DNA of 64,000 nucleotides from Thauera sp. 2A1 (GCF_009469595.2 NZ_SSXV01000003.1:62001-126000), one strand, 5' to 3'. Positions 51,176 to 59,619 are shown, counted from the stretch's first letter. Numbers and translations are program-made. The notes: generated from the letters alone by a model not told the origin.

Positions 51176-52993
51176 TCAGCGCCGGGCTGCGTTCAATTCG
51201 ATCAGGCGCTGCTCAAGGTTGCGCACGAAGCGCGGTGTGTCGAACAAAATGCCCTTATCGCGCACCTCTTCCAGACGCTCACGCAAGCGCAGGCAGGCCC
51301 CCGACGTGGTCGCGAGTTCGACCGCCCTGTCTTCATAGGCCTGAAAGTCGTAAGTGATCAGTTCCGGCAATCCCGCAGCCGTCAGCAATGCACCGGCCAT
51401 GCGGGAGGCGAAACAGCGCCCAGACCGCGTCAGCACGGGCAAGCCCATCCACAGCGCATCGTTCGCAGTCGTCCCGGCGTTGAAGGGGAAGGTATCCAGG
51501 AACAGGTCCGGTACCGCATAGCGGGCAAGGTAATGCTCGGGTGCCACACGTTCCGAGAAGAAGATCCGGCCCTCGTCGATCCCTCTGGCGCTCGCCTCGC
51601 GCCGGAGGTTTCCCTCAGACCAGGGGTTGTCCGACAGCAACCACAACACGCTTCCCGGCACGCGTCGCAGGATGTTCATCCAGACGTCGAACACCTCAGC
51701 GGTGTACTTGTAGTTGTTGTTGAAGGAGCAGAAGACAAAACCCTCCGGCGGCAGGCCGCAGGCCTTCCGCGTCGGCGCAGGGGAGCACAGCCGCTTGCGG
51801 TCGCTCACCTGATAGACGTCGGGCATGTAGAGCGGCGTTTCGGAGTAGTGCTTCGCCTCTTCCTCCGGAATGAGGAAGCGATCGGCGATGACGTAGTCGA
51901 TGCACGGCAGCCCGGTCGTCGCGGGCAGGCCGAGGTAGGTGATCTGGATGGGTGCAGGACGATAGGCGAGCATCTGGGTCCGCGCACCGCGCGTCTGGCC
52001 ATGCAGATCGATCAGGATATCGATTTCATGCTCGCGGATGAGCTGCGCCGATGCCGCATCGTCGAGCGCGTCGATGCGGATGTAGTGATCGAATGCTTTC
52101 ACCACACGTTGACGCAGGGATGAGCCGTCGTCAGGTGACCAGCAGAAGCCATACACTTCAAATTTGTCTCGATCGTGAAGCTCGAAGAGTTCGGCGGTCA
52201 GCATCGCGACGGGATGCAGGCAGAAATCCGACGAACAATAGCCAATACGGATCCTGTCGTGACGATAGCCCTCGGCCGGAGCCAGTACAGGGAGATCGGC
52301 CGGGATCTTGCGGCGTGCGTAATTCATCGCGGCAGCAAGCTGCTCGGCCGGATCGTCGGAGAGACTGATCATTGCAAGCACCGACGTGGATCGCTGCATC
52401 AGCTCGGGATCGACCCCCGCCGGTGCGGAATATACCGGCCACAGGCACTGCTTCTCGCGCAGGAACACCCAGTGATGCAGCACGTCGGGCTGGTTCGGGT
52501 CGAGCGACAGGCTGCGCTCGAGGCAGGCCTGCGCATCCGCATACTGCTTGCGGCTCTCGCCGAGGCGCCCACGGCTGTTCAGCGCCGCGATCAGGATCGC
52601 GCGCTCGTCCGGCTTCTCCGGCGAGGCATGCTCCTCAATCCACAACCATTGCTCGGTCGCTGCGTCAGGCTGTCCCAGGCGTTCATGGACGAGTCCGAGG
52701 TTGAACCTCGGCTGCACGAAGTTGGGCGCCAGACGGATCGCCTGTTCGTAGGCCTCGCGCGCGCCGGCAATGTCTCCCTCGCCGAACAGCGTCACGCCGA
52801 GATTGAACCAGGCGAAGTGATCGTAGGCGCTGCGATTGCGCTTGAGCCAGGTCTGATACAGCACCGCCACAAGCCCCGTGAGTCGCGCGGCCTCGAGCTG
52901 ATTCGCATAGTTCAGCACTTGCGGAAATTCCAGCTTGCGCTGCCAGATCAGATTGACGATGCCGGCGTAATCGACGTCCTTCATTTCGCTCAA
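51176..52993 (-). CDS. TPR-containing O-GlcNAc-transferase-like glycosyltransferase (GT41, SPINDLY type)
   Basis: This 605-residue protein has N-terminal TPR units (about residues 50-175: FAWFNLGVTLFGEGDIAGAREAYEQAIRLAP, FVQPRFNLGLVHERLGQPDAATEQW) followed by a GT41 catalytic region (RIGYCSSDFCLHPVAMLTAELFE, DILIDLHGQTRGARTQMLAYRPAPIQITYLGLPATTGL, FVFCSFNNNYKYTAEVFDVWMNILRRVPGSVLWLL, DLFLDTFPFNAGTTANDALWMGLPVLT). Such enzymes add sugars to Ser/Thr of proteins in the cytoplasm, often flagellins or adhesins. It lies directly downstream of the Ser/Thr-rich repeat protein gene, and near fliC, which makes either a plausible acceptor. A large stem-loop separates it from the repeat gene. Confidence 0.88.
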   Translation of the reverse strand: MSEMKDVDYAGIVNLIWQRKLEFPQVLNYANQLEAARLTGLVAVLYQTWLKRNRSAYDHFAWFNLGVTLFGEGDIAGAREAYEQAIRLAPNFVQPRFNLGLVHERLGQPDAATEQWLWIEEHASPEKPDERAILIAALNSRGRLGESRKQYADAQACLERSLSLDPNQPDVLHHWVFLREKQCLWPVYSAPAGVDPELMQRSTSVLAMISLSDDPAEQLAAAMNYARRKIPADLPVLAPAEGYRHDRIRIGYCSSDFCLHPVAMLTAELFELHDRDKFEVYGFCWSPDDGSSLRQRVVKAFDHYIRIDALDDAASAQLIREHEIDILIDLHGQTRGARTQMLAYRPAPIQITYLGLPATTGLPCIDYVIADRFLIPEEEAKHYSETPLYMPDVYQVSDRKRLCSPAPTRKACGLPPEGFVFCSFNNNYKYTAEVFDVWMNILRRVPGSVLWLLSDNPWSEGNLRREASARGIDEGRIFFSERVAPEHYLARYAVPDLFLDTFPFNAGTTANDALWMGLPVLTRSGRCFASRMAGALLTAAGLPELITYDFQAYEDRAVELATTSGACLRLRERLEEVRDKGILFDTPRFVRNLEQRLIELNAARR

Positions 52994-53016
52994 GGGAAAA
53001 ACTCCGAAAATGACGA

Positions 53017-53061
53017 CGCCTCCAGCGGCTCAGGGTATAAGCCCTGAAGCGCCTGGAGGCG
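53017..53061 (-). terminator. Large stem-loop between the repeat protein gene and the GT41 gene
   Basis: Outer arms CGCCTCCAG/CTGGAGGCG and inner arms CTCAGGG/CCCTGA enclose a small loop. On the reverse strand it follows the repeat gene stop by about 36 bases and is followed by T-rich stretches (ATTTTC, AGTTTTTCCC). It can act as a partial terminator, or as an mRNA-stabilising structure, between an abundant protein and its enzyme. Confidence 0.6.
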
Positions 53062-53097
53062 TGCCGATGCGACTGACGCTGAAATCAGCCGGCAAGA

Positions 53098-55536
53098 TCA
53101 ACCGAAATTGAGCTGCTGGATCTGATCGTTGGTCATCGCCGCGACCTGGGTCGGAGTTAGCGCCTGAACCTGCGCCGAGGTCAAGGCCTTGACCTGTTCG
53201 GTGCTCAAGCCTTCCTGGATCTGCGACGTCGTCAGTGCTGCAATCTGGCTCGTGGTCAGCTCCTTGATCTGGTCGGTCGAGAGACCCGACTGGATTTGCT
53301 CGGTGCTCAGCGCCTGGATCTGGGCGGCGGAGAACTGCACCAGGTCCTCGGTCTGCAGCGCGCTCACCTGCTCGGTGCCGAGCGCGCCGATCTGGGTCGC
53401 AGTCAGGGCCTTGACCTGTGCGGTGGTGAGGGCTTGCAGGTTTTCGGTCGACAACTTGCCCACCTGCTCGACCGTGAATGCCGATACCTGCGCCGCGCTC
53501 AGGCTCTGAATCTGATCGGTGGTCATGGAATTGATCTGTTCGGTGCTCAGCCCCCCGATCTGGGCGGCCGTCAGCGCGCCGAGCTGGCCCGTACTGAGTT
53601 CCACCAGGTCCGCCGTCTCGAGCGCCTGCACCTGCGAGGTCGTCAGCGCTGCGATCTGAGTGTACATCAGCGCCTTGACCTGACCGGTCGTCAGCGCCTG
53701 AATGTTGCTCGTGGACAAGCCCTTGACCTGCGCGGCAGTCAGCGCAGCAACGTCTTCCGTGTTCAGCGCCGCAAGCTGTTCGCTGCTCAAGCCGTTGAGT
53801 TGCGCCGCAGTCATCGCCTGCACCTGCGTCGAGGTCAGCGCCTCAACATTCTCGGTCGACAGTTTGGACACCTGTGCCGTCGTCAAGGCCGCGATCTGCG
53901 TTGCCTTCAGTCCGGCGATCTGGTCCGTGCCCAGTGCGTTGAGTTGCTCCGAACTCAACGAACGCACCTGTGCCGCAGTCAGGGCACCAAGTTGCCCGGA
54001 ATCCATCGCCACCAAATCGGATGTCTCGATCGCCCCCACTTGGTCCGACGTGAGCGCTGCAATCTGCGTGTACATCATTGCCTTGACCTGACCAGTCGTC
54101 AGCGCCTGGATGTTGCCGGTCGACAGTCCCTTCACCTGCGCGGCCGTCAGCGCCGACACGTCACCGGTGTCGAGTGCGGCGATCTGCTCGCTGCTCAGGC
54201 TGTTGAGCTGCGACACCGTCATCGCCTTGACCTGCGTCGCGCTCAGCGCCTGCACGTTGTCCGTCGACAGCTTGGACACCTGCTCGGTCGTCAGCGCCGC
54301 AATCTGCGCTGCCTTCAGCCCCGCGATCTGCTCCGTGCCGAGGGCGTTGAGCTGTTCGCTCGTCAGCGACTTCACCTGCGTCGCCGTCAGCGCACCCAGT
54401 TGCGCGGTACCCAGCTTCACCAGATCCTGCGTCTCGAGTGCCTGGATCTGGTCCGAGCCCAGCGCCGCCATCTGCGCCGCCGTCAGCGCCATCGCCTGGT
54501 CCGAGTTCAATGCCTGGATGTTGGCGGTCGACAGCCCCTTCACCTGCGCGGCCGTCAGCGCCGACACGTCACCGGTGTCGAGTGCGGCGATCTGCTCGCT
54601 GCTCAGGCTGTTGAGCTGCGACACCGTCATCGCCTTGACCTGCGTCGCGCTCAGCGCCTGCACGTTGTCCGTCGACAGCTTGGACACCTGCTCGGTCGTC
54701 AGCGCCGCAATCTGCGCTGCCTTCAGCCCCGCGATCTGCTCCGTGCCGAGGGCGTTGAGCTGCTCGCTCGTCAGCGACTTCACCTGCGTCGCCGTCAGCG
54801 CCCCCAGTTGCGCGGTACCCAGCTTCACCAGATCCTGCGTCTCGAGCGCCTGGATCTGGTCCGAGCCCAGCGCCGCCATCTGCGCCGCCGTCAGCGCCAT
54901 CGCCTGGTCCGAGCTCAATGCCTGGATGTTGGCGGTCGACAGCCCCTTCACCTGCGTGACCGTCAGCGCGGCCACATCACCGGTGTCGAGCGCGGCGATC
55001 TGCCCACTGCTCAGGCTGTTGAGCTGCGACACCGTCATCGCCATGACCTGCGACGCGCTCAACGCCTGCACGTTGTCCGTCGACAGCTTGGACATCTGCT
55101 CGGTCGTCAGCGACGCAACCTGCGCCGGCTTCAGCGCGGCGATCTGGTTCGTGCTCAACGCGTTGAGCTGCTCGCTCGACAATGACTTCAACTGCGCCGC
55201 CGTAAGCGCCGCGACGTCGGTACCCAAGGCCGCGATCTGCTCACTGCCCAGCATGCTGAGCTGACTAGTCGTCAATGCCTTCACCTGCGTCTGTGAAAGC
55301 GCCTCGGCCTGGTAGGTCAGCAAGCCATCGGAGAATGCAGTCTGATTGAAGGCAGCGATCTGGCTGGCATTGAGGACCACAAGATCCTGCGTCTCGATTG
55401 CGGCAACCTGCTCCGAACTCAAGGCATTGATCTGCGCCGAAGACATTGCCTTGAAGTCGGCAGTCGACAGGCTCTGGATCTGGGCAGTGGTGAGCGCCGA
55501 GATCTGCGATCCGGACATTCCGCTGATGATGGACAT
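53098..55536 (-). CDS. 812-residue octapeptide-repeat protein
   Basis: Nearly the whole protein is built of 8-residue units of the form L-[ST]-x-x-[QED]-[IVL]-x-[AGSK], about 95-100 in a row, e.g. LTTEQVSK-LSTDNVQA. A higher-order period of 136 residues (17 octads) is clear; the marker [TE]xDLV occurs six times. No signal peptide, membrane segment, cysteine or catalytic motif is present; composition is dominated by Ala, Leu, Gln, Thr and Ser. The N-terminus is MSIISGMSGSQISALTTAQI. An AAGGGG ribosome-binding site, a 5' hairpin and a sigma-28-like promoter precede it. A regular elongated solenoid or fibre is likely. Flagellar co-expression and glycosylation by the adjacent GT41 enzyme are inferred. 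No family with known function recognised. Confidence 0.9.
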   Translation of the reverse strand: MSIISGMSGSQISALTTAQIQSLSTADFKAMSSAQINALSSEQVAAIETQDLVVLNASQIAAFNQTAFSDGLLTYQAEALSQTQVKALTTSQLSMLGSEQIAALGTDVAALTAAQLKSLSSEQLNALSTNQIAALKPAQVASLTTEQMSKLSTDNVQALSASQVMAMTVSQLNSLSSGQIAALDTGDVAALTVTQVKGLSTANIQALSSDQAMALTAAQMAALGSDQIQALETQDLVKLGTAQLGALTATQVKSLTSEQLNALGTEQIAGLKAAQIAALTTEQVSKLSTDNVQALSATQVKAMTVSQLNSLSSEQIAALDTGDVSALTAAQVKGLSTANIQALNSDQAMALTAAQMAALGSDQIQALETQDLVKLGTAQLGALTATQVKSLTSEQLNALGTEQIAGLKAAQIAALTTEQVSKLSTDNVQALSATQVKAMTVSQLNSLSSEQIAALDTGDVSALTAAQVKGLSTGNIQALTTGQVKAMMYTQIAALTSDQVGAIETSDLVAMDSGQLGALTAAQVRSLSSEQLNALGTDQIAGLKATQIAALTTAQVSKLSTENVEALTSTQVQAMTAAQLNGLSSEQLAALNTEDVAALTAAQVKGLSTSNIQALTTGQVKALMYTQIAALTTSQVQALETADLVELSTGQLGALTAAQIGGLSTEQINSMTTDQIQSLSAAQVSAFTVEQVGKLSTENLQALTTAQVKALTATQIGALGTEQVSALQTEDLVQFSAAQIQALSTEQIQSGLSTDQIKELTTSQIAALTTSQIQEGLSTEQVKALTSAQVQALTPTQVAAMTNDQIQQLNFG
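54131..54946 (-). repeat. Two tandem 408-bp near-identical DNA repeats inside the octapeptide-repeat gene
   Basis: Bases 54131-54538 and 54539-54946 are almost identical over 408 bp (136 codons, 17 octads). A third, more diverged copy begins at 54947. The near-identity suggests recent duplication or ongoing homogenisation, so length variation between strains is expected. Confidence 0.85.
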
Positions 55537-55551
55537 GACGACCCCTTTTCC

Positions 55552-55568
55552 CTCGCCCCTGGGGCGAG
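55552..55568 (-). promoter_or_regulatory. Hairpin in the leader of the octapeptide-repeat gene
   Basis: CTCGCCCC-(one base)-GGGGCGAG forms a perfect 8-bp stem ending about 15 bases before the start codon, immediately upstream of the AAAAGGGG ribosome-binding site. It may protect the mRNA or modulate initiation. Confidence 0.45.
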
Positions 55569-55636
55569 AATTCTGGACAAATCCAGCACGTGCCCGAGGC
55601 TCGGTTCAGGAACGTCTGGATGTTACTCAGGGGGGT

Positions 55637-55663
55637 CTAACGGATCATTCCATGCAAACTTTA
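55637..55663 (-). promoter_or_regulatory. Sigma-28 (FliA)-like promoter of the octapeptide-repeat gene
   Basis: The reverse strand reads TAAAGTTT, a full match to the FliA -35 element, then 11 bases, then TCCGTTAG, matching 5 of 8 positions of GCCGATAA. Spacing is exactly the consensus. It lies about 100 bp upstream of the start codon and would place the gene in the late flagellar regulon. Confidence 0.6.
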
Positions 55664-55751
55664 GGATGACGCCAAGCCACACGAAGCGCCCTCGCCAGAT
55701 GCGTTCGAGACGAGGGCTGCTCACATGCCGCGGCTGAGCGGGAACCGCCAT

Positions 55752-56558
55752 CTACACCCAGCGGTTGGGCAGTACGCCGGGAAATACCTGCGACAGCAAC
55801 TTATGCCGCTGCTCCCTGACCGCCTCGTCGGCAATCGGCCATTTCTTGTAGATGTGGAGATAGTCGGATAGGAGCATCTCGTTCTGCGCGTCCGCCGAAC
55901 GACCCCTCGAATCGGGAGCCCCTGCCCTCTTGTGTATCTGCGGACCACCGAGGGGACAATGCACGAGGTCGTGCCGTGAAAGAACCGACAGGAGGTAATC
56001 CCAGTCCTCGATCGACTTGAGATTCGTGTCGGTCCAATGTTCCTTCAGGCAGACACGCGGATAAACGAGACAAGAGTTGGGTATGAAATTCTTTACATAA
56101 AGGTCAGCGACGCTGCGCCCCGCAAGGCTCACGTATTCACGTGAGCTCTCGACCATGTCGCCATTGGCGGAGACCTCTTCGTTGATCACGTAGAAATCGC
56201 AATATAAGACGCTGTGCGGGTGTTTGACGACATGCTGCAGCATCGAAGGAAGAAAATGCGGCGCGAGCGTATCGTCATCATCCAGGAAGAGAAAGTAATC
56301 GCCGCTTGCGAATTTCTGGGCCAGATTCCGGCTGTATGCCGGCCCAGGTGGACCATTCCTGCGGACATAAACGTCGTTGTCGGCGAGCAGCGTCGAGGCC
56401 ACTTCATCCGTCTCGCGACAGATGCAGTCCGAGACGACGATGAGTTCGATCTCTGCGTATGCCTGCGCCCTCACCGAGGAGATCGCCCGGGCAAGCAGCT
56501 TTGGGCGCAGATGGGTTGCCATGATGATGCTGACCTTGGGATTTCTCTTTGCCTTCAC
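55752..56558 (-). CDS. Family 2 glycosyltransferase
   Basis: This is a GT-A fold glycosyltransferase of about 268 residues from a GTG start (a TTG at 56606 would add 16). Typical GT2 features: PKVSIIMATHLRPKLLARAISSVRAQAYAEIELIVVSD, the metal-binding DDDDT in YFLFLDDDDTLAPHF, and IEDWDYLLSVLSR, the equivalent of the catalytic ED motif. It is cytoplasmic, with no membrane segment. The sugar and acceptor are unknown; location between the repeat protein and fliC genes suggests surface or flagellar glycan synthesis. Confidence 0.82.
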   Translation of the reverse strand: MKAKRNPKVSIIMATHLRPKLLARAISSVRAQAYAEIELIVVSDCICRETDEVASTLLADNDVYVRRNGPPGPAYSRNLAQKFASGDYFLFLDDDDTLAPHFLPSMLQHVVKHPHSVLYCDFYVINEEVSANGDMVESSREYVSLAGRSVADLYVKNFIPNSCLVYPRVCLKEHWTDTNLKSIEDWDYLLSVLSRHDLVHCPLGGPQIHKRAGAPDSRGRSADAQNEMLLSDYLHIYKKWPIADEAVREQRHKLLSQVFPGVLPNRWV

Positions 56559-56803
56559 GGTTGATCTCGCTGATGGCCAACGATGTGTCTGCGGCTCTCG
56601 ATTCAAACTCGGAGCAGCACAACGGATGCGGTGCCGCCGGCCAATTCCCGGCAGCCACTCAGATTACTGCCAGGCGCGCTTGGCGCACGAGAAGCCACGA
56701 ACAGGGATAAGTGACCTCAAGCGAACGCCCCTGCCGTCCGTAAATGCTCTCATGCTCGGAAGAGCTACGCTGCACCGGCGAAATTATCTCAAGGATTTCT
56801 TCC

Positions 56804-56838
56804 GGGCACCGTAAAAGCAACCAAGAGCATAACGAAAC
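56804..56838 (+). promoter_or_regulatory. Candidate fliC promoter
   Basis: Two overlapping readings exist. A sigma-28 reading has TAAA at 56812 and, 15 bases on, AACGAAAC, which keeps CGA of the -10. A sigma-54 reading is GGGCACCGTAAAAGCA (56804-56819), with GG-N10-GC spacing but a poor -12. Sigma-28 is favoured because flagellin genes usually use it. The 350-base region between the GT2 gene and fliC holds no gene. Confidence 0.4.
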
Positions 56839-56910
56839 GCTCCTCACCCGCCCAGGCCGACGACGAAACCAACGGGTGTATGACCAACCTGACCTTCCAG
56901 GAGAAACATC

Positions 56911-57756
56911 ATGGCCCAGACGATCAACACCAACGTGGCTTCGCTCAATGCGCAGCGTAATCTCTCCGCTTCCCAGAGCTCCCTGGGCACCACCCTGCAG
57001 CGCCTCTCCTCGGGCCTGCGTGTCAACAGCGCGAAGGATGATGCTGCCGGCCTGGCGATCGCCGACAGGATGAATACCCAGGTGCGCGGCATGAACGTCG
57101 CGGTCCGCAACGCCAACGACGGCATCTCGCTGGCACAGACGGCTGAAGGCGCGATGGGCAAGATCGGCGACAACCTGCAGCGCATGCGCGAGCTGGCCGT
57201 CCAGTCGGCGAACGACACCAATAGCGCCGACGACCGCACCATGCTTGACTCGGAATTCAAGCAGCTCGCGGAAGAAAACGACCGCATCATCAAGAACACG
57301 AAGTTCAACGGCCAGGAACTTCTGACCGGCGCAGGCGGCGATAGCGGCACATTCACTTTCCAGGTTGGTGCAAACACGTCTGGCGACAACCAGATCTCGA
57401 TCACAACGACGGACATCGCGGGCGCCATGACCACCGCAACGGTCGGATCGAGTGCAACGTTGGGCACCGATGCTTCTGGCGCACGCGACGCGATGGATGC
57501 CGTTGATGCTGCGATGAAGGAAGTAAACAAGGCCCGTGCCAACTTCGGTGCGTCGCAAAACCGCTTCGACGCAGTGATCAGCAACCTGCAGGTCGCGTCG
57601 GAAAACCAGTCCGCCGCCCGCGGCCGCATCGTGGATGCCGACTTCGCGACCGAAACCGCCAACCTGTCGCGCACCCAGATCCTGCAGCAGGCCGGTACCG
57701 CGATGCTGGCACAGGCGAATTCGCTGCCGCAAAACGTGCTGTCGCTGCTCCGCTAA
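56911..57756 (+). CDS. fliC: Flagellin
   Basis: This 281-residue filament protein has the conserved D0/D1 N-terminus (INTNVASLNAQRNLSASQSSLGTTLQRLSSGLRVNSAKDDAAGLAIADRM) and C-terminus (SRTQILQQAGTAMLAQANSLPQNVLSLLR). The variable middle is short (about residues 140-190) and rich in Ser/Thr/Gly, so only a small surface domain and several possible O-glycosylation sites are present. AGGAGAAA precedes the ATG. It is exported by the flagellar type III system and assembled with FliD and FliS encoded downstream. Confidence 0.97.
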   Translation: MAQTINTNVASLNAQRNLSASQSSLGTTLQRLSSGLRVNSAKDDAAGLAIADRMNTQVRGMNVAVRNANDGISLAQTAEGAMGKIGDNLQRMRELAVQSANDTNSADDRTMLDSEFKQLAEENDRIIKNTKFNGQELLTGAGGDSGTFTFQVGANTSGDNQISITTTDIAGAMTTATVGSSATLGTDASGARDAMDAVDAAMKEVNKARANFGASQNRFDAVISNLQVASENQSAARGRIVDADFATETANLSRTQILQQAGTAMLAQANSLPQNVLSLLR

Positions 57757-57779
57757 GCCTGAGCCGACCTGAAACAAAC

Positions 57780-57815
57780 GACGGGCGCGGGGCGTAAGAT
57801 ACGCTCCGCGCCGTC
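57780..57815 (+). terminator. Stem-loop between fliC and flaG
   Basis: GACGGGCGCGGGGCGT pairs with ACGCTCCGCGCCGTC around AAGAT, a long GC-rich stem 25 bases after the fliC stop. It has no T run, so it may stabilise fliC mRNA and lower read-through into flaG. Confidence 0.5.
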
Positions 57816-57836
57816 TGTCCATAAGGAGGACACACC

Positions 57837-58217
57837 ATGTCGATTCAGCCCCTCAGTAGTAGCGCCGCATCCATGCAATCCATGGTCGCGCGCGAGGCGC
57901 AGGCCAGCCGGAGCATGCCCGCGGCGCAAGGGGTCGAAACCCGGCCCGAGAACGTTCAGACTCAGACCGTGGACGGCTCCCAGAAAGTCCCGAGCGCGGG
58001 AGAATTGCAGAAGGCCCTCGAGGACGTTGCCAAGGCGGTCGCTCCGATGGCGCAAAGTCTCGAGTTTTCCCTCGACAAGGATTCGGGCAAGACCGTGGTC
58101 AAGGTGATGGACACCGAGACCAACGAGGTCATTCGCCAGATTCCGTCCGAAGAAGTGCTTGCCATCTCGAAGGCGGTCGACAAGCTCAAGGGTTTGCTGA
58201 TCAAGCAGCAGGCCTGA
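57837..58217 (+). CDS. flaG: FlaG family flagellar protein
   Basis: The C-terminal half of this 126-residue protein matches FlaG (ALEDVAKAVAPMAQSLEFSLDKDSGKTVVKVMDTETNEVIRQIPSEEVLAISKAVD). FlaG affects filament length in several bacteria. The N-terminal about 45 residues are Ser/Ala/Gln-rich and probably disordered. ATAAGGAGG precedes the ATG. It lies between fliC and fliD, the usual position. Confidence 0.93.
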   Translation: MSIQPLSSSAASMQSMVAREAQASRSMPAAQGVETRPENVQTQTVDGSQKVPSAGELQKALEDVAKAVAPMAQSLEFSLDKDSGKTVVKVMDTETNEVIRQIPSEEVLAISKAVDKLKGLLIKQQA

Positions 58218-58236
58218 ACGGCAGGAGGGTAGCAAG

Positions 58237-59580
58237 ATGGCGATCAGCGCAGCAGGAGTCGGTTCCGGTCTGGACGTCGGCAGCATCGTCAGCCAGTTGA
58301 TGGCAGTGGAGCGCCAGCCGCTGACCCGCCTGCAGGATCAGCAGAAGAGCTACCAGTCCAAGCTGTCGGCCTTCGGCCAGCTCCAGAGCGCCATGTCCAA
58401 GCTCCAGGACGCGGCCGCCACACTCGCGAAGTCGAGCACTTTCTCGGCGACCACGGCAAACGCTGGCGACACGAAGGCGTTCACCGTCACCTCGACCGCA
58501 TCGGCGCAGACCGGCAGCTACAACCTCGAAGTCACCCAGCTCGCCCGCGCGCAGCGCACCGCGACGAGTGCCACGGTAGCCCCGGACCTCGCTGGCGGCG
58601 GTTCGCTCACGATCACGCTCGGCTCGGGAACGCCGAAGACGGTGAACCTCGAGGATGGCGCCACGCTGCAGGACCTGCGCGACGCGATCAACGCCGCCGA
58701 TGCCGGCGTGAGCGCGCAGATCGTCAATAACGGGACGGTCAACCAGCTCGTCATCAGCAGCAAGGAAACCGGCGCAGCCAACGCGTTCAAGCTGGAAGGT
58801 ACAGGCGGATTGAGCGCGTTCAGCTTCGACCCGGCCGCACCGGCGGGCGACATGGTCTCCGTGCAGCAGGCCCGGGACGCGAAGCTGAGTATCGACGGCC
58901 TCGCCATCACCCGCAGCAGCAACACGGTGAGCGATGCAATCGACGGCGTCACGCTGACGCTGGTCAAACCGACGGACGGCGAGACTGCAGTGACGGTGGC
59001 ACGCGACGACGACACCGCCAAGAAGGCCATCGACGATTTCGCCAAGGCCTACAACGACCTGAACTCGTTGATCCGCAGCCAGACGAGCTACGACGCCGCA
59101 ACCAAGAAGGCCGGAACGCTGAACGGTGACGCCAGCGTGCGCTCGATCCAGGGCCAGTTGCGCAGTGTGTTCACCAACCCGATGGCCGGGCTCAGCGGCG
59201 CGACGATGCTGTCCCAGGTCGGAATCAGCTTCAAGACCGACGGCAGCATGTCGGTCGACAGCAAGAAACTGGCCGAGGCACTCGCCGATCCGTCCAAGAA
59301 GATCGGGGAACTCTTCGCCGGCAACGGCACTGTAGACGGCGTTGCCAAGACGCTCGAGACGCGGATCAAGGACATGCTGGGCACCGACGGCCTGCTGTCA
59401 GCGCGTACCGAAGGCATCAATCGCACGATCAAGTCGTTCGACTCGCGGATCGACACGCTCGAGGTTCGGCTCGAGAAGGTACAGGCTCGTTACAGCGCCC
59501 AGTTCACAGCGCTCGATGCGACGATGTCGAGCTTGAACACCACGAGTGCTTACCTTACACAGCAGCTCAGCCGGCTCTAA
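58237..59580 (+). CDS. fliD: Flagellar filament cap protein
   Basis: This 447-residue hook-associated protein 2 begins SAAGVGSGLDVGSIVSQLMAVERQPLTRLQDQQ, the FliD N-terminal signature, and ends with a coiled-coil (KSFDSRIDTLEVRLEKVQARYSAQFTALDATMSSLN). It caps the filament and folds flagellin subunits in place. It starts 20 bases after flaG. Confidence 0.95.
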   Translation: MAISAAGVGSGLDVGSIVSQLMAVERQPLTRLQDQQKSYQSKLSAFGQLQSAMSKLQDAAATLAKSSTFSATTANAGDTKAFTVTSTASAQTGSYNLEVTQLARAQRTATSATVAPDLAGGGSLTITLGSGTPKTVNLEDGATLQDLRDAINAADAGVSAQIVNNGTVNQLVISSKETGAANAFKLEGTGGLSAFSFDPAAPAGDMVSVQQARDAKLSIDGLAITRSSNTVSDAIDGVTLTLVKPTDGETAVTVARDDDTAKKAIDDFAKAYNDLNSLIRSQTSYDAATKKAGTLNGDASVRSIQGQLRSVFTNPMAGLSGATMLSQVGISFKTDGSMSVDSKKLAEALADPSKKIGELFAGNGTVDGVAKTLETRIKDMLGTDGLLSARTEGINRTIKSFDSRIDTLEVRLEKVQARYSAQFTALDATMSSLNTTSAYLTQQLSRL

Positions 59581-59619
59581 TTACAACAAGCTGTCCCGCA
59601 TCTCCAGGAGATTGACAAG

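Noticed and set aside
53296..55185. A 629-codon open frame on the + strand opposite the octapeptide-repeat gene
   Set aside because: It is the antisense of a highly repetitive gene; its Arg/His/Leu-rich translation has the same period and no independent start signals.
53098..55536. CRISPR-like periodic repeats at 24 bp
   Set aside because: The period is the codon image of 8-residue protein repeats; there are no unique spacers or cas genes.
56804..56819. A confident sigma-54 promoter for fliC
   Set aside because: Spacing fits but the -12 half (AAGCA) is poor, and an overlapping sigma-28 reading is more in line with flagellin genes; reported only as an ambiguous candidate.
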